Assembly: GCA_021014945.1 (NCBI GenBank)
Contig: MU266338.1
Coordinates: 62,001-126,000, forward strand
Reading direction: 5' to 3'
Length of the DNA: 64,000 nt
DNA from: Leucogyrophana mollusca
Lineage: Eukaryota > Basidiomycota > Agaricomycetes > Boletales
This document shows, in pieces, positions 34,768-45,760 of the stretch (its first letter is position 1; every line of letters begins with the position of its first letter). A program made the position numbers and the translations under genes. The notes beneath the pieces were generated by a model. It was not told the origin of the DNA, made no database searches, and was given only the letters and a program-made list of their open reading frames with translations.

Positions 34768-35183
34768 CGGCGGTTAGCATACGATGAACTCGAGCTTGAA
34801 GGAAAGAAAGTCGGGATTGTGTCAGGTCCAACTGCCAACTTGCTGGTGACAGGCCAGTGTGTCGGGACATGTAAACCACCGGGAACACATGACTATCGTG
34901 ACCCTTTACACCTCGGACCTCAGGGCCATCATAACCTCGCTATTCGAGGTTTTGCAGGTATAATCAGCACCTAACCACTGCCAATCAGGTCGGCTAATAA
35001 AAGCAAAGAAGTTCGTCACAGTACAGATCCGCGGAGGATCGATCATGCTGGCGAGGCTACAAGTTCTATTCTTCCCCTATCTGCCAATGTCGAGTAGCTC
35101 AATAGTGCCCAAGTAATAATGGTTGTGGTCCTTCGAGCAGCGGTTATTTAACGGTAAATAAAAAGAATACTGTCCGTCGACTT

Positions 35184-37077
35184 CTATGCTCCCTCAGAAT
35201 CACCTGGCCCAGCTTTGATTGCGTTCTCAACCTCCTGCCCACTCATGTCAACATCTTTCTGGATTGCATTTGCCACATTTTGCAGCTGCGCGTCCACTTC
35301 TTCGTTAACGATTCCGGGAGCATGACAATCTCGCAGACATTTCCCAATCATTCCGCGCCATTGCAGATGGCCGTCGACACCTTCGCATTCTACGTTTTCC
35401 ACTCCCTTCACATCGACAGGCTGCAAGCCTGCCACGCCCCAGCTTGCGTCTGAAGCTCGAGAGAGGACTGCCAGGACATAGTCCCCTCGGGAATACCCGT
35501 TGACTAACCGTCCGCACACAAGTCGTCGAATAGAAGCCCACGTAGCAGGGTCATTCGGTGCTGGGGTCCCGAAGAGAAATACGTCTTGGACAAGGCCGAT
35601 GGTCTCAGAAGGGCGCAGTTTGGCCAAATGCTCGAGTGCTTCGAGAACTACAAGCGAACCGAGAGAGTATCCTGTGAGAGTGATAGGTCTGTTCCCGAAG
35701 ACCCTGGAAGCCAATAGTGTTCCAAGAACCGCGCCTGTTTTGATGGCGAGAGCTCTGGCGTTCATCCAAGGGTTATCTGGATACGAAAACAATCAATAAA
35801 GGTCTACACAATTCCACTGGGAACAAGATTCACCTATAATCTTTCCTATCTTTAGCCATGCCACCGGGGAAAGAGCACTTAAGAGACTAGCGAGGATGGT
35901 CCGCTTGATTATTTCTGCTTTGACGTACTTCATAGCTTGCGACTTGATGAGAGTGATGAGCGCGCCCGACATTGCCTGGAGAGCCTCGACTTCCTGAGAT
36001 GAAGATGATAACCCCAATGAGGGATCACAACGCATTATGCATTTAGCGAGCGGCTTACCCACTGCAAAGCAAAGACGTCGTCGCCATCAAAGATGGTCCA
36101 AGGCGCTGTAACATCACTTGGGTTGGACAGCCATCCACTAACGCAGAGTCTGACCCCCAGCGTCTCCTGGTCTTTCCGTGTCCTGACAGGTACAAGTGCC
36201 AGATCGCGAACCTCTCTGATATGGCGGCCAACCATGTTTGCCGTCGATCGGGCCCCGTATGCACCAAATAACGCACCACAGACCACGGAGGAACTCGCAA
36301 GGCCGCTGGCAAGTAGACCAGCAGCTGTACCACCGACCCCGAGCCAACCGAGAATGGTTGTTACACCTGCACCAACTAAGGGTGCGGCAAGGCCTCCAGT
36401 TATACCCACTAGGACGCCTCCTGCTACGGCACTGAGGCCGATTCCTGCCATACGCAGGGCGCGCCCTCGTTCTGCATGCTGCTCTCTTGCTTCTTGAGTG
36501 TGCTTCTGAGCTTCCTGAAGAGCCTTTTCGGGGTTTTTCAGGGTGGACACGACAGCTTGTTCGTCGATAGATGATAAGGCGAACAAAAATGACCGTGTAT
36601 GCGCAGAGTACCGCTTTGATGCAGTGATATTCAAGAACAGGATGGTATTTAGAAGTCTCGAGAGCAGCTCTGGACTCGGAAGCTTTGGGAGTCGGCCAGT
36701 CGATGTGTCAACCAAAGAATCAAGCTCGGGACATTCTGCCAAACGTCAGCTTAACACCAGTACTCAAGATGCATTACTGTTGTTAATCGGACAGTGGGCG
36801 ACGTACTTGAACCCGGCTCTTGACAAGCAACCCATGCGTTCTGCAAGAGGTCCTGCGCCCATCGATTCAGCGCGTCGCAAAACACGTCTCTACTCCTCGA
36901 CTTGTTATGTTCAGTCTGTTGAGAGAGATTGTACTCTGCGAGAGCATAGAGCTCCGATGTATTTCGATAAGCAGCCAGACGGTGGAAGAAGTGTTGAAAG
37001 ACGGTTTCCCGATCTTGGTCGCTTAGCTCTTTCGGCGGGGTGACTTTTGCCAACCCTGACTCGGGCGCGCTGTTCAT
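35184..37077 (-). CDS. DUF726-family alpha/beta hydrolase (MIL1/TMCO4-like)
   Basis: DUF726 proteins include yeast Mil1 (a Golgi/AP-1-linked putative lipase) and human TMCO4. The ATG at 37077 opens a helical N-terminus. Exon 2 has a conserved EQAVVSTLKNPEKALQEAQK helix and a Gly/Ala-rich membrane segment (GIGLSAVAGGVLVGITGGLA to SSSVVCGALFGAYGA). The hydrolase part follows: CVSGWLSNPSDV, then ALITLIKSQAMKYVKAEI and PITLTGYSLGSLVVLEAL, whose GYSLG is a GxSxG nucleophile elbow. FLFGTPAPNDPATW and RLVNGYSRGDYVLAVL come next. The end is acidic, with the stop at 35184. Introns fall near 36734-36805, 36010-36055 and 35775-35836. Confidence 0.88.
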
Positions 37078-37461
37078 TGTAAGCTCTTTAGACTAAAGCA
37101 GAGCCCGAATGCCTCGAGAAGGTGGAGGGTGGACCCATTTAGCGCTTTGACTTGGACGCTGCGGAGCACTACTGCGGTTCCCGCCATTACCAGTGGAGCG
37201 CCAGGCGATAAGCTCTTCTACGTCATTGGCAACTCAGCAGAAATTAAACTGAGTGATATCACTGTTTCCGAATGGCGAAATGAAGATTATAAGTCCGTGA
37301 TATCTGTACAAATGTGCACTCGAGTCCGTTGTGTCTATCTCAAAGAGCGACATGCATATGTAATTATGGCGACGCGAAGTCAGAAGCATTATGACCAGCG
37401 GGATAGGCTAGATACTGCCGCCCGATATAAGAGGTATGAGTTTCTGCACCAAAGATTTTTG

Positions 37462-38762
37462 TCAGCGAAACGCGCAAGTGCAAGTAGGCTGGTAACCCAC
37501 TGATATATCGGATGCCGATAGAGGACAGGCGAAGCTGAGGCTGTTGCTCACAGTCGGCGACACCACAAAGAACAGGATTCGCAAACCAAGCTAGTATGCA
37601 GTAATCAGCGCCAGCTGCTTGTAAGTGATTAAGAAAATACGCACAGTAATATCATAGTTTACTGTGATATCTGAGGCAGATCCAGTGGCACCACACTTCT
37701 GCTCGAGTTGGCTAAAGATGGCACTACTAGAAGGCATTGTGGTTGTGTAATCAATGGCGAACGGGAATGTGAAGTTCCTGTTACTATTCGCAGGGAAAGT
37801 GACATCGGTCTCATTCCCGCTTCCTATGAAAACTTGCGTGCCGTCGATGGGGTAATAGATCTGAGAGTGGTATGAATGAGCGCCCAGTGTAGAAAGACAA
37901 TGAAATGACAGCATACATTCGCCTTTATTGACGAGAACGACACCGAGAAATAATTGGGATTGCTAACACTGGGGGAAAATCAGTGTGCGCCATTATACCA
38001 ACAAGAAACGAGACCGACGATATGTTCACCCCGAGGTTGATAGTCACACCGTTGGATTGAAGCTCGATCTAAGGTAGCACAAGCATCAGTGTACAGCACA
38101 ATCAACGATAGCGATGGCATTCACCTGGTTACCAGTCGTAGAGGGCTGTACGCTGCCAACTACGATGTTCGGAGGGCGGATCCACTGTGAGATGGTCAAC
38201 CTAGGTCGGGAACGTTGCATGTGTAGGATGCATACCAATGCCAACGCCAGCAATATGCTGACAATGAAGAGCACAACGATCATGATACTGCAACAGCAGA
38301 ACCTCCCAATGCATCTCCCTCGGCTACCCTACAAATAGTTCAGCTAGTGGTACAAAACTGCAAAAAGCGCAACAGCTCACCCTAGTCCATAACGCACCCT
38401 GATGCTCATAGCGCCAGTGTCTCAAATCCCTCGGCCTGCTACAAAACGGATGGAGACTGATCGGCGCCTTCACATGGTACGTCACAAAGAAGTACGTACC
38501 TCCCAGTTGAGCCACGAGCAAAATCCGCATGATCAAACGCACTCGTCTCCTTAGTATTACCAGGGCCAGGTGGATACGATGCGCCGGCGTCCTGCGCCGG
38601 TACATTTGGTTCGTCCTTGTAGCCACCTGCGTACGAGTCGTATCCCCCTTGGTCGTAACTTTGGTGGGGTTGACTGCTGTTGTAAGGGTTAAAGGCAGGT
38701 GCATCTCCGTATTGTTGGTCGTAACGCCCGTACTGCTCAGCGTAGGGGTCTCTGTAGGCCAT
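37462..38762 (-). CDS. LEA2-domain membrane protein with Tyr/Gly-rich tail
   Basis: The N-terminal 90 or so residues are rich in Tyr, Gln, Gly and Pro (AYRDPYAEQYGRYDQQYGD). After an intron a cysteine cluster (RFCCCS) directly precedes one transmembrane helix, IMIVVLFIVSILLALAL. The extracellular part matches the late-embryogenesis-abundant group 2 beta fold: WIRPPNIVVGSVQPS, GVTINLGVNISVSNPNYFSV, ANIYYPIDGTQVFIG and FTFPFAIDYT. It ends ACPLSASDISVGYQPTCTC after the last intron, with TGA at 37462-37464. This is the NDR1/HIN1-like topology found in many fungi, with no known enzymatic role. The cysteines next to the helix are likely palmitoylation sites (inference). Confidence 0.78.
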
Positions 38763-39064
38763 CCTTGTCGATTGGGAGAAGAGAAGAAGATGAACTGTGC
38801 TTAGAGGAGTCCCAATGTCTCAGGCGGTGAATTTAACATGCTGTGTTTCCGCCTTTGGGAGCTGCGGTGGCGCGACTATCGCACCGGGGGCGTCTCACAC
38901 CACACTCGGCAGTCTCAAAGTGCCCACGGGCCCTCAGAAGGCCTTGACCACCAGAAATACAATTACTTATAGGTAAGACATGAGATGCGTTAGTGGCCGC
39001 GACAAAGGTAACCCTGGAAGGCGAGCCAAAGGAAAGGAAAGACAGGGGACCCAAATTACATGTA

Positions 39065-40725
39065 TTATCCGAAGTTTCCAGGCATGAAAGGTATCCTTTG
39101 GCCCCCTCCGTTTACGTTCGCAGCACCTCCTGCTAGAGCTCTTGAAGACGAAGCTACGCTGCGCCCTACTGCAGCTGGAGGAACGAATCGGTTGGATGAA
39201 AGACCAGACGTTCGATCGCCAGTAGCTTGTCCGCTTCCTTGTGGGAATGAAAACTGCTTTTTGCCGCTGTGAGAGTTGGGTGTTTGTGGCACAGAAGGTA
39301 TGGGGCGCTGTTGTGGTGTTGGTGGCGGGCCCATACTTCTCTGCCCCTGTTGCGTCTGGCCCGCAAAGGAAGGGGCTGTCGGTTGACCTGGAGCGTTCGT
39401 CGTTCGCGGACCGGCCAGAGGGTGAGAAGGCTGGTTTCCTGCCGGCTTGAAACGTCCTCGTGGATTGGATGGCAGAGACGGATGTGTCATCGGAGGTCGC
39501 TGCGTCTGTTCGGAGGGTTGACCCTGGAGATATCGCAACGGACCTGCTTGTTCGTGCGAGAGTTGCGGAGTTTGCATCCGAGCAGATTGTTGGCTGGTGT
39601 ATGCGTATTGTCTGAGATCGTGCAGCTCTAGTTACTTGCCTCTTGATCGAAAAATGAGCATACGTACTGGGTGAAACGGCTCGTTCCCGGCCTGTCCGCG
39701 TTTGGTTGACTGTGTGATGATGCGTCAGGCGGTTGCTGCTCATGATCCTGTCTGCTGAAGTTAGGGTGCTCGCCAAGGGGGACAGTCAGTCTGTTGGGCG
39801 CCACGGGTGTGGCGACCGACCTGGGGCTCGAGCTAGTCTTGACACTCGCAGTTTGCCTATGGAGAGGTCAGCGCGTGCGAATGAGTTACGGGTTAAGATC
39901 CATCTTACCGGCGAGTTTCAGTCATCGGCCGCTTTCCGTTATGGTTCGTGTGAACAGAAGGTTCCTGGGTTCGCTCTGGATTATAACCCGAAAACTGGCG
40001 AAGCTGCGCATTGTCACGGCGCAGGTGGTCGACTTCCCTGTAGAAAGAGTGGTGAGATGGAATCGCCGTGTTCAGCGGAATTGGGCGAGACTTTCTGAGA
40101 GCGTTTCTTTCCGCCCGGAGACGGTCGCAAGTAGAAGAGAGTTGGGATGCTTGTACTCTGTATTTGCGCACCAGAGAGGCGAGTGCCTCCTGCTGGAACT
40201 GCGTACACGAGATGCTGTGACGGTAAGCTGGGCAGTATGTAAGACTTGAGCCTACCTTGGCTGCGGTCGCTATACTATCCAGGGAGTGAGGGACAGATCG
40301 AAACCAGTCTGACATTGGCGGGTCCATCTGAAAAGCACGCAAGTGATTGGAGCTTCAAGAATATGTATGGAACTTGATACAAGATGACAAACCTCTCGTT
40401 GCAGTGCCATTAGCTGAATGTTAGGCTCGCCACAACATGAACAGCTTTGGTCTGGATCTGTCGTGACGTATGCATTACAATGTTAGCAGGAGTTGAAAGA
40501 CGAAGAAGACTCTGGCGTGATTGCATTCGTGAAGCACTGTCGGTGCGGGGAGTATCACTGACTGAGATGGTTATTGCAAATAACATGCCCGCATTCAGTG
40601 ATCCAGAACGGAATCGAGGGTGGCCCATTGCCGCCTGGTACGAAAGGAAGGTGGCAGATGTTGCAGGTGACAAAATCCCAGAAGTCGTATTCTGGCGCCT
40701 GTGGGTTTGCGCAGAAACTTGCCAT
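39065..40725 (-). CDS. RING coiled-coil protein, Zip3/RNF212/HEI10-like
   Basis: Zip3-family proteins are SUMO or ubiquitin E3 ligases that mark crossover sites on meiotic chromosomes. The ATG at 40725 gives MASFCANPQAPEYDFWDFVT. The RING follows: CNICHLPF, ITECGHVICNNHL, then, after an intron, NPDQSCSCCGEPNIQLMAL. This spacing matches the family's compact N-terminal RING. The next exon has MDPPMSDWFRSVPHSLDSIA, then a coiled coil (ASLVRKYRVQASQLSSTCDR and following). The C-terminal 250 residues are disordered, rich in Gln, Ser, Pro and Gly, and end RIPFMPGNFG at 39065. The ATG at 40800 is a longer alternative. The family call rests on architecture and RING spacing. Confidence 0.7.
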
Positions 40726-41026
40726 CTTCAGAACCTGGAAGCGTCGTGCGAAGGAAAGAACTCGTCCAAAGCCTTTTATCGCGCCCAAATTCTTGGTCAA
40801 GTGATGAAACGTTTATGCGTAGGGATGTTGGTGGTGGCCAGTTAGAAGCCAAGCCGTAAGCTGTGTCCCCGAACGCGTAATAAGACGCGTCGCGGCCACG
40901 TGGAAAAGGAATCCCCAGCTTCCCCTGCGGCCCTCCCCTGGTCTACTTATTCTTGTTTCCTGCCCTCCTTCTTTCTGACCCTACATCCACCGTCAGATCT
41001 TGATAGCTGGCGCCATTTCCCATACA
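40726..41026. promoter_or_regulatory. Divergent intergenic region, Zip3-like/JmjC
   Basis: Three hundred bases separate the start codons of the RING protein and the JmjC protein. I saw no other gene, apart from the alternative N-terminal extension of the RING protein. Confidence 0.4.
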
Positions 41027-44000
41027 ATGCAGCGACAATCAAATCCCCGGAAAAGCGGTGTTCAACCAGAACGTCCGCGGTCTGCCTCAACATCTAACTC
41101 TAGTCCCGTTGCGGGCCCAAGTAGACCTTCTCGATCCACATCGAATACTATACCCGATGGGACATCTGATATGCAGGTCGACATGCCTGATGCAGCTGAA
41201 GAAGATACGCAGTACCTTCCTAAGAAGTCATTTGTCACGACAAAAGGCTGGACCATGGAGGGCCTCGTTGAACGCGCTCCTCACTTCCGCCCAATACCTC
41301 GTGTGGCTGCCCAGGATCCTAGGCTACACGAAATTATAAATCAGCACGAAATCGATGGTGTGCCGTTGATCATCGAAGGATGGCATCATCATAAGAAGTG
41401 GCCCAAGGAATTATTTGAGTTAGAGTGGCTCCGTGAGCATGGAGACCCAAGTGAGCGAATTACATCGAACACTTTTTCTACTCTTATCTGACCGTGATTT
41501 CGTGGCCAGATGCTTTTGCACGGAACGTGCATACATGGGCTGATTTGAAATTACCCTTGCCCGACCTCATAGACAAGCTTCGCGCAAGTCCACAATTTGC
41601 GACACCAGACGGCAAGTATGATTGCAGCGCGCGCCCTTAAATGATCCTGATTCACTCTCTTAGAGAAGGAGCGATTGTATGGCAAGGACGGGGAATGTCC
41701 CCAAAAGTGGAAGAATTGGCTAATTAGAGATCGCGTTATTCCTTCGCGGTTTCTGTTCGACGGAGAAGACGATTTCCTGCAACACCTTCCTGAGGCCGTC
41801 AGTGCCTCATTCAGTCTTGAGGTTTAATGAGCTGACCTTTCTGTAGAACAAAGTCGAGACACTTATGTGCTATCTGGGAGTTGGTGATACGTTCACCCCT
41901 TTTCACAAAGACCTGTGCGCTTCGTCGGGGCAGAACCTCATGTGCTATACAGAAGGTTCAGGCTCGTCCTTCTGGTTCATGACGAAAGGATCGGACGCCG
42001 CGCGGGTCGCAGACTATTTCCATGAGCTAGGGCAAGAGCTCGACCTCGAGTCTCATGTTGTGACAGTCAAGGAGCTCGAGAAGGCCCCTTTCGGCGTCTA
42101 TGTTGCGGAACAAACTCTGGGTGACTTGGTGCTAGTACCTCCACGGAGCTGCCACCAGGTCATCAATCATGGCGGAATCACTATTAAGACTTCGTGGTCA
42201 CGAATGACTCTCGCTGGGTTAAGGACCGCGCTTTATCACGAGTTGCCAATTTACCGCCGGTGAGTTTTGCTGCTCTCTGTTGTCTGAGCGATCAACCGAA
42301 GTCATATCAGAGTGTGTCGTCCAGAAATATATCGGGTCAAGTCCAACATATACCATGCACTCATTCATTACACCACTGAGCTAGAAAAGTTCGTGGCTTG
42401 TTCAGTTTCAACTTCCTCTCAAGCCTCCTTGGCCGCGGATGACGAGGATCATCGTAGCAACGCGCGACAACTTCGACAGTTGCTGGAGTTATTTGACGAC
42501 ATCATAGCCGAAGAATATACCCCAGTTCACAGTCGCTTACCTCACGTATCGCAGCTGGGTTCACACAAGGACGACATCAGCTGCGACTTTTGTGGTGCTG
42601 ATGTCTTCCAAAGCTTTTTCGGGTGCGAGGCTTGTGTCGAAAAGTCAGCTGCCGATAGTGTCCCCGGTACAACGAACGTCGGAGATGGGATAGTCATATG
42701 CTCTTCTTGCTACGTGGAAGGCCGAACGTGCTTGTGTGGGGCGATGAGGCCCGCTCAATGTCGTCCTTTCAGTGAACTCTTGCGACACCGAGATAGGGCT
42801 ATGAAGGCGCTGGAGAACTCGGGCGTGGAAAAAAATCAGGAATACATCTACTTCTCGTCCAAGAAAAGGTAAAGACGATAGCGCTTTCCCTCGAGATTGT
42901 TGTGAGACTGATTTTTATTGATAGTCAGCTCCTGTGCGTGGGGAATTTGAACATATTTCATGCCGGTTGTATTTTACAGCAAACACGCTGCTCAATGAAA
43001 GACGTATGTAACTTTAGCTCTTCCATTTGCCACCTGACTCACGTAATGCAAGGGATCCCAAATTCGAAGTTGCCGTAGCAAGTCTACCCATCCCTCGCAC
43101 GTTGCGATCGCCAGTTCGGTAATTCTTTGCAAAGGCTGCCATTCTGGTCGATGCTTCAGTCATGTGCTTGAGATGAACTTGGTGCACTCTGCGGAAGCTA
43201 TCCTCTTATCGCGAGCAGATGCATCAGATCAGCGCTGGCATCAGCATCACAAACAGTCCAAAGCTAAATTTGAAGTGGCACGGCCCAAAATCTTACGAGA
43301 TGAAGAAGAGGCCGTCCGGCCAGACATGAGGCACAAGCTTGTCCATTTGGCGCTGAACTTTCGAACTTCCACAGCAGTCAACCCCCGCTTGACCAAGCAC
43401 GGATGGTACGACGAATACGTTCAACTCCCTTCGATACCAGTACGTGTCAAAGTCTGCAGATCGCGTTCCTGTCACTTAATATATCCTCCAAAGATCATGA
43501 CCAATCCTCCCAAGCTTAAGAAGCTTGCCAATATACCCGATACTGTCGAGTTCTCGCCTCAAACGTCCACTCACGAACCCCGCCCCGATATGCAAACACT
43601 TGATCATTCTTCCTCACCCTACGATCGCGAGCCCAGCCCGTTAACCTCGATCGACAGCGACGACGACGACGACGAGGCTGACGACGATGCTAACCCCGAC
43701 GTGGGGGTTAACCGAGGCTCGCCCGCCATGACCCCCACTATCTCCGGTCCTTCGAGAGCTGGGATAGTTCACAAAGTGATCATGGATCGGGCGACCAAAG
43801 GGAAGAAGGTCTTTGTGCTTGTTCCCGGGGGAGGGAGGGACAACTGGCCATCACGTCCCGACAAGCCACAAGCAAGGGCGCCCCCGTCCACACGAGGGGA
43901 CACTGAGCCTGCTGGGGTAAGAGTAACATCATGGTCTGGTTGAAACCAGGATCTAAAGGTCGTGGTGGCGCTCTGCTTGCTGTAGTCTGATGGCGACCAG

Positions 44001-45364
44001 CCTACCTGTCAACAACGCCCATCTAAACCCCAATCCGTGGGGCTAGGCAAACGGTCTCGGCGGATTGTAGTGTCTCCAGAACGGGACGATTCTGATGATA
44101 ACAATGCCGATATAATCGCCGCCTTTCCGCCAGCAACACGTGCGAGCAAGCGCCCACGAAAGAAAGCTCGCTTCGACTCCACCCCCTTGACGCCCAGAAA
44201 ATCTACGAGACTATCCTCACAAGCTCAATCGCAAAGTCTCGCACCCGCGAACAGCCCCCCGGTCGACACCCCCCAGATCTCAGTCGCAGATGCACTACAG
44301 CAGACTTTTGACAACAATGCATATTCTCCAACTGACCTTGTGGTGTCGAGGAGAAGCACTCTGCCTTTCACGAAAAACCAGTCCCTTAGAACACTGAATA
44401 GGATAGAAACCTACAAAGCGCGGATCAGGGGGTATGAAGCCCGAATAAAATCTCTCGAACTCCGGCATAAATCAGCCGAAGCGCGTCACAGACTCGATGA
44501 AGAACGTCACAAGGATGACGAAGCCCGTCATGATGATGACCAGCGAACCATACAGGTATTGATGAGAGCACTTGAGTCGTTGGGTGCATCCTTAGAGCTC
44601 AGCCACGAGATGCGACCGCCAGACGAGGACACAGCCATAGGTGAGCAGCAATTTCATTGACAGAGTTGGTAGCTAAGTTCCGTCAGGGTCCCGGGGCTCG
44701 CCTTCTCGCGAACTCGAAACCACCGATAGTTATAATGAGGCTGGACCTAGCTCTTCTGCCATCAACGGAGCACCCACAACTTTCGTCAGGAGTCCATGGA
44801 AATCAAAATACCCACTCCCACCACCTTGGCCAACCCATCACCGAAAATTCAATCGATTCAGCCATGCATGGGAAGCACGTACTAATCGCAAAAATCTTGG
44901 CTCTGGTCCTAGCCTTCTATCGCGGCTATTTGACTACCGTATAGCATCCCGACCGAACATTCTCGCTGAAGCCCCACCAAGGCATTCTTCGGAACATACC
45001 CATTTACCCAGTCCCCCGTCCGAAGAAATACGCGAACGGACACAGATATCCCAAGATGAGGAAGAGGTCCCGTCACAAGGTCCCGACAGCCGAGCACTTC
45101 ATGAGGACCAGGGTGAGTCTCCGATAATCTAGGGCGCCTTACGGAACTGAACCCAGACGAATAAAAGATCATTCTGCCGATTCCTCTCAACTTGTCTCGC
45201 CTGGGTCGCCTCAGCGACTTAGCACCCCGCCGAGCACGGATAATTCCGAAGGTGGAGTTGGGGTTCCAGACCATTCGGCACAATCGGAGAGTGAAGAACG
45301 GGACGAAGACGAGGTTTCCATTGGCGGTTCCTCTGACATGGGGGAGTACTATGCCGGGACTTAG
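41027..45364 (+). CDS. JmjC-domain protein with cysteine-rich region and long disordered tail
   Basis: JmjC proteins are Fe(II)/2-oxoglutarate oxygenases, often histone demethylases. The ATG at 41027 starts a Ser-rich N-terminus. TTKGWTMEGLVERAPHFRPI and GVPLIIEGWHHHKKWPKELF lead into the jelly roll. The iron ligands are visible: H-K-D in TFTPFHKDLCASSGQNLMCY, and a histidine in VPPRSCHQVINHGGITIKTS. A helical region (IYRVKSNIYHALIHYT) precedes a cysteine-rich segment: CDFCG, FGCEAC, CSSCYVEGRTCLCG and, after introns, LCKGCHSGRCFSH. The last third has acidic repeats (43658-43692), a basic nuclear-type stretch (RASKRPRKKARF), a coiled coil (ARIRGYEARIKSLELRHK) and an acidic end before TAG 45362-45364. 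I join all exons as one gene; a split near 43500 or 44000 is possible. Confidence 0.72.
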
Positions 45365-45760
45365 ATGTGGGTGTAGCCTGTCTCAAGCACGTTATTGGAA
45401 ACGAGCCTTGACTGCAGCGATCTGGGTGGAGTTCTCTCGGGGAATTCCCTCCAAACTGTTCATAAATACTGTACTTGTTCCACGCCCCAACTATACATAG
45501 GCATGTAATTTTGTAATGGTTATGCTGTCCCTCAAATGTTCTTCGCAGGCAAAATGCAAAGCTTGACTGGCGACCAGAGTACGATAAGTACGTTCAACAT
45601 GTAAACCTCAGTATGACCAGATGGAATGAATATTAGTTGTAGCTAATGAATGGGGTATACGGAAGTGAAGAAGGTAATGACTGGCAGCTGTGGTGATTGG
45701 TGTGCATTGATGAAAGCATGGAGGAGAGTGGGAAAGCAAGAAAGGAGACGAGCATGTACA
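45365..45760. other. Convergent 3' intergenic region
   Basis: The JmjC and casein kinase genes converge here with about 400 bases between stop codons. The sequence is moderately AT-rich with no convincing frame or repeat; it probably holds both 3' untranslated regions. Confidence 0.6.

Noticed and set aside
43658..43692. GAC trinucleotide repeat as a microsatellite of interest
   Set aside because: It is in frame and encodes an Asp run in the JmjC protein's acidic linker, common in such disordered regions.
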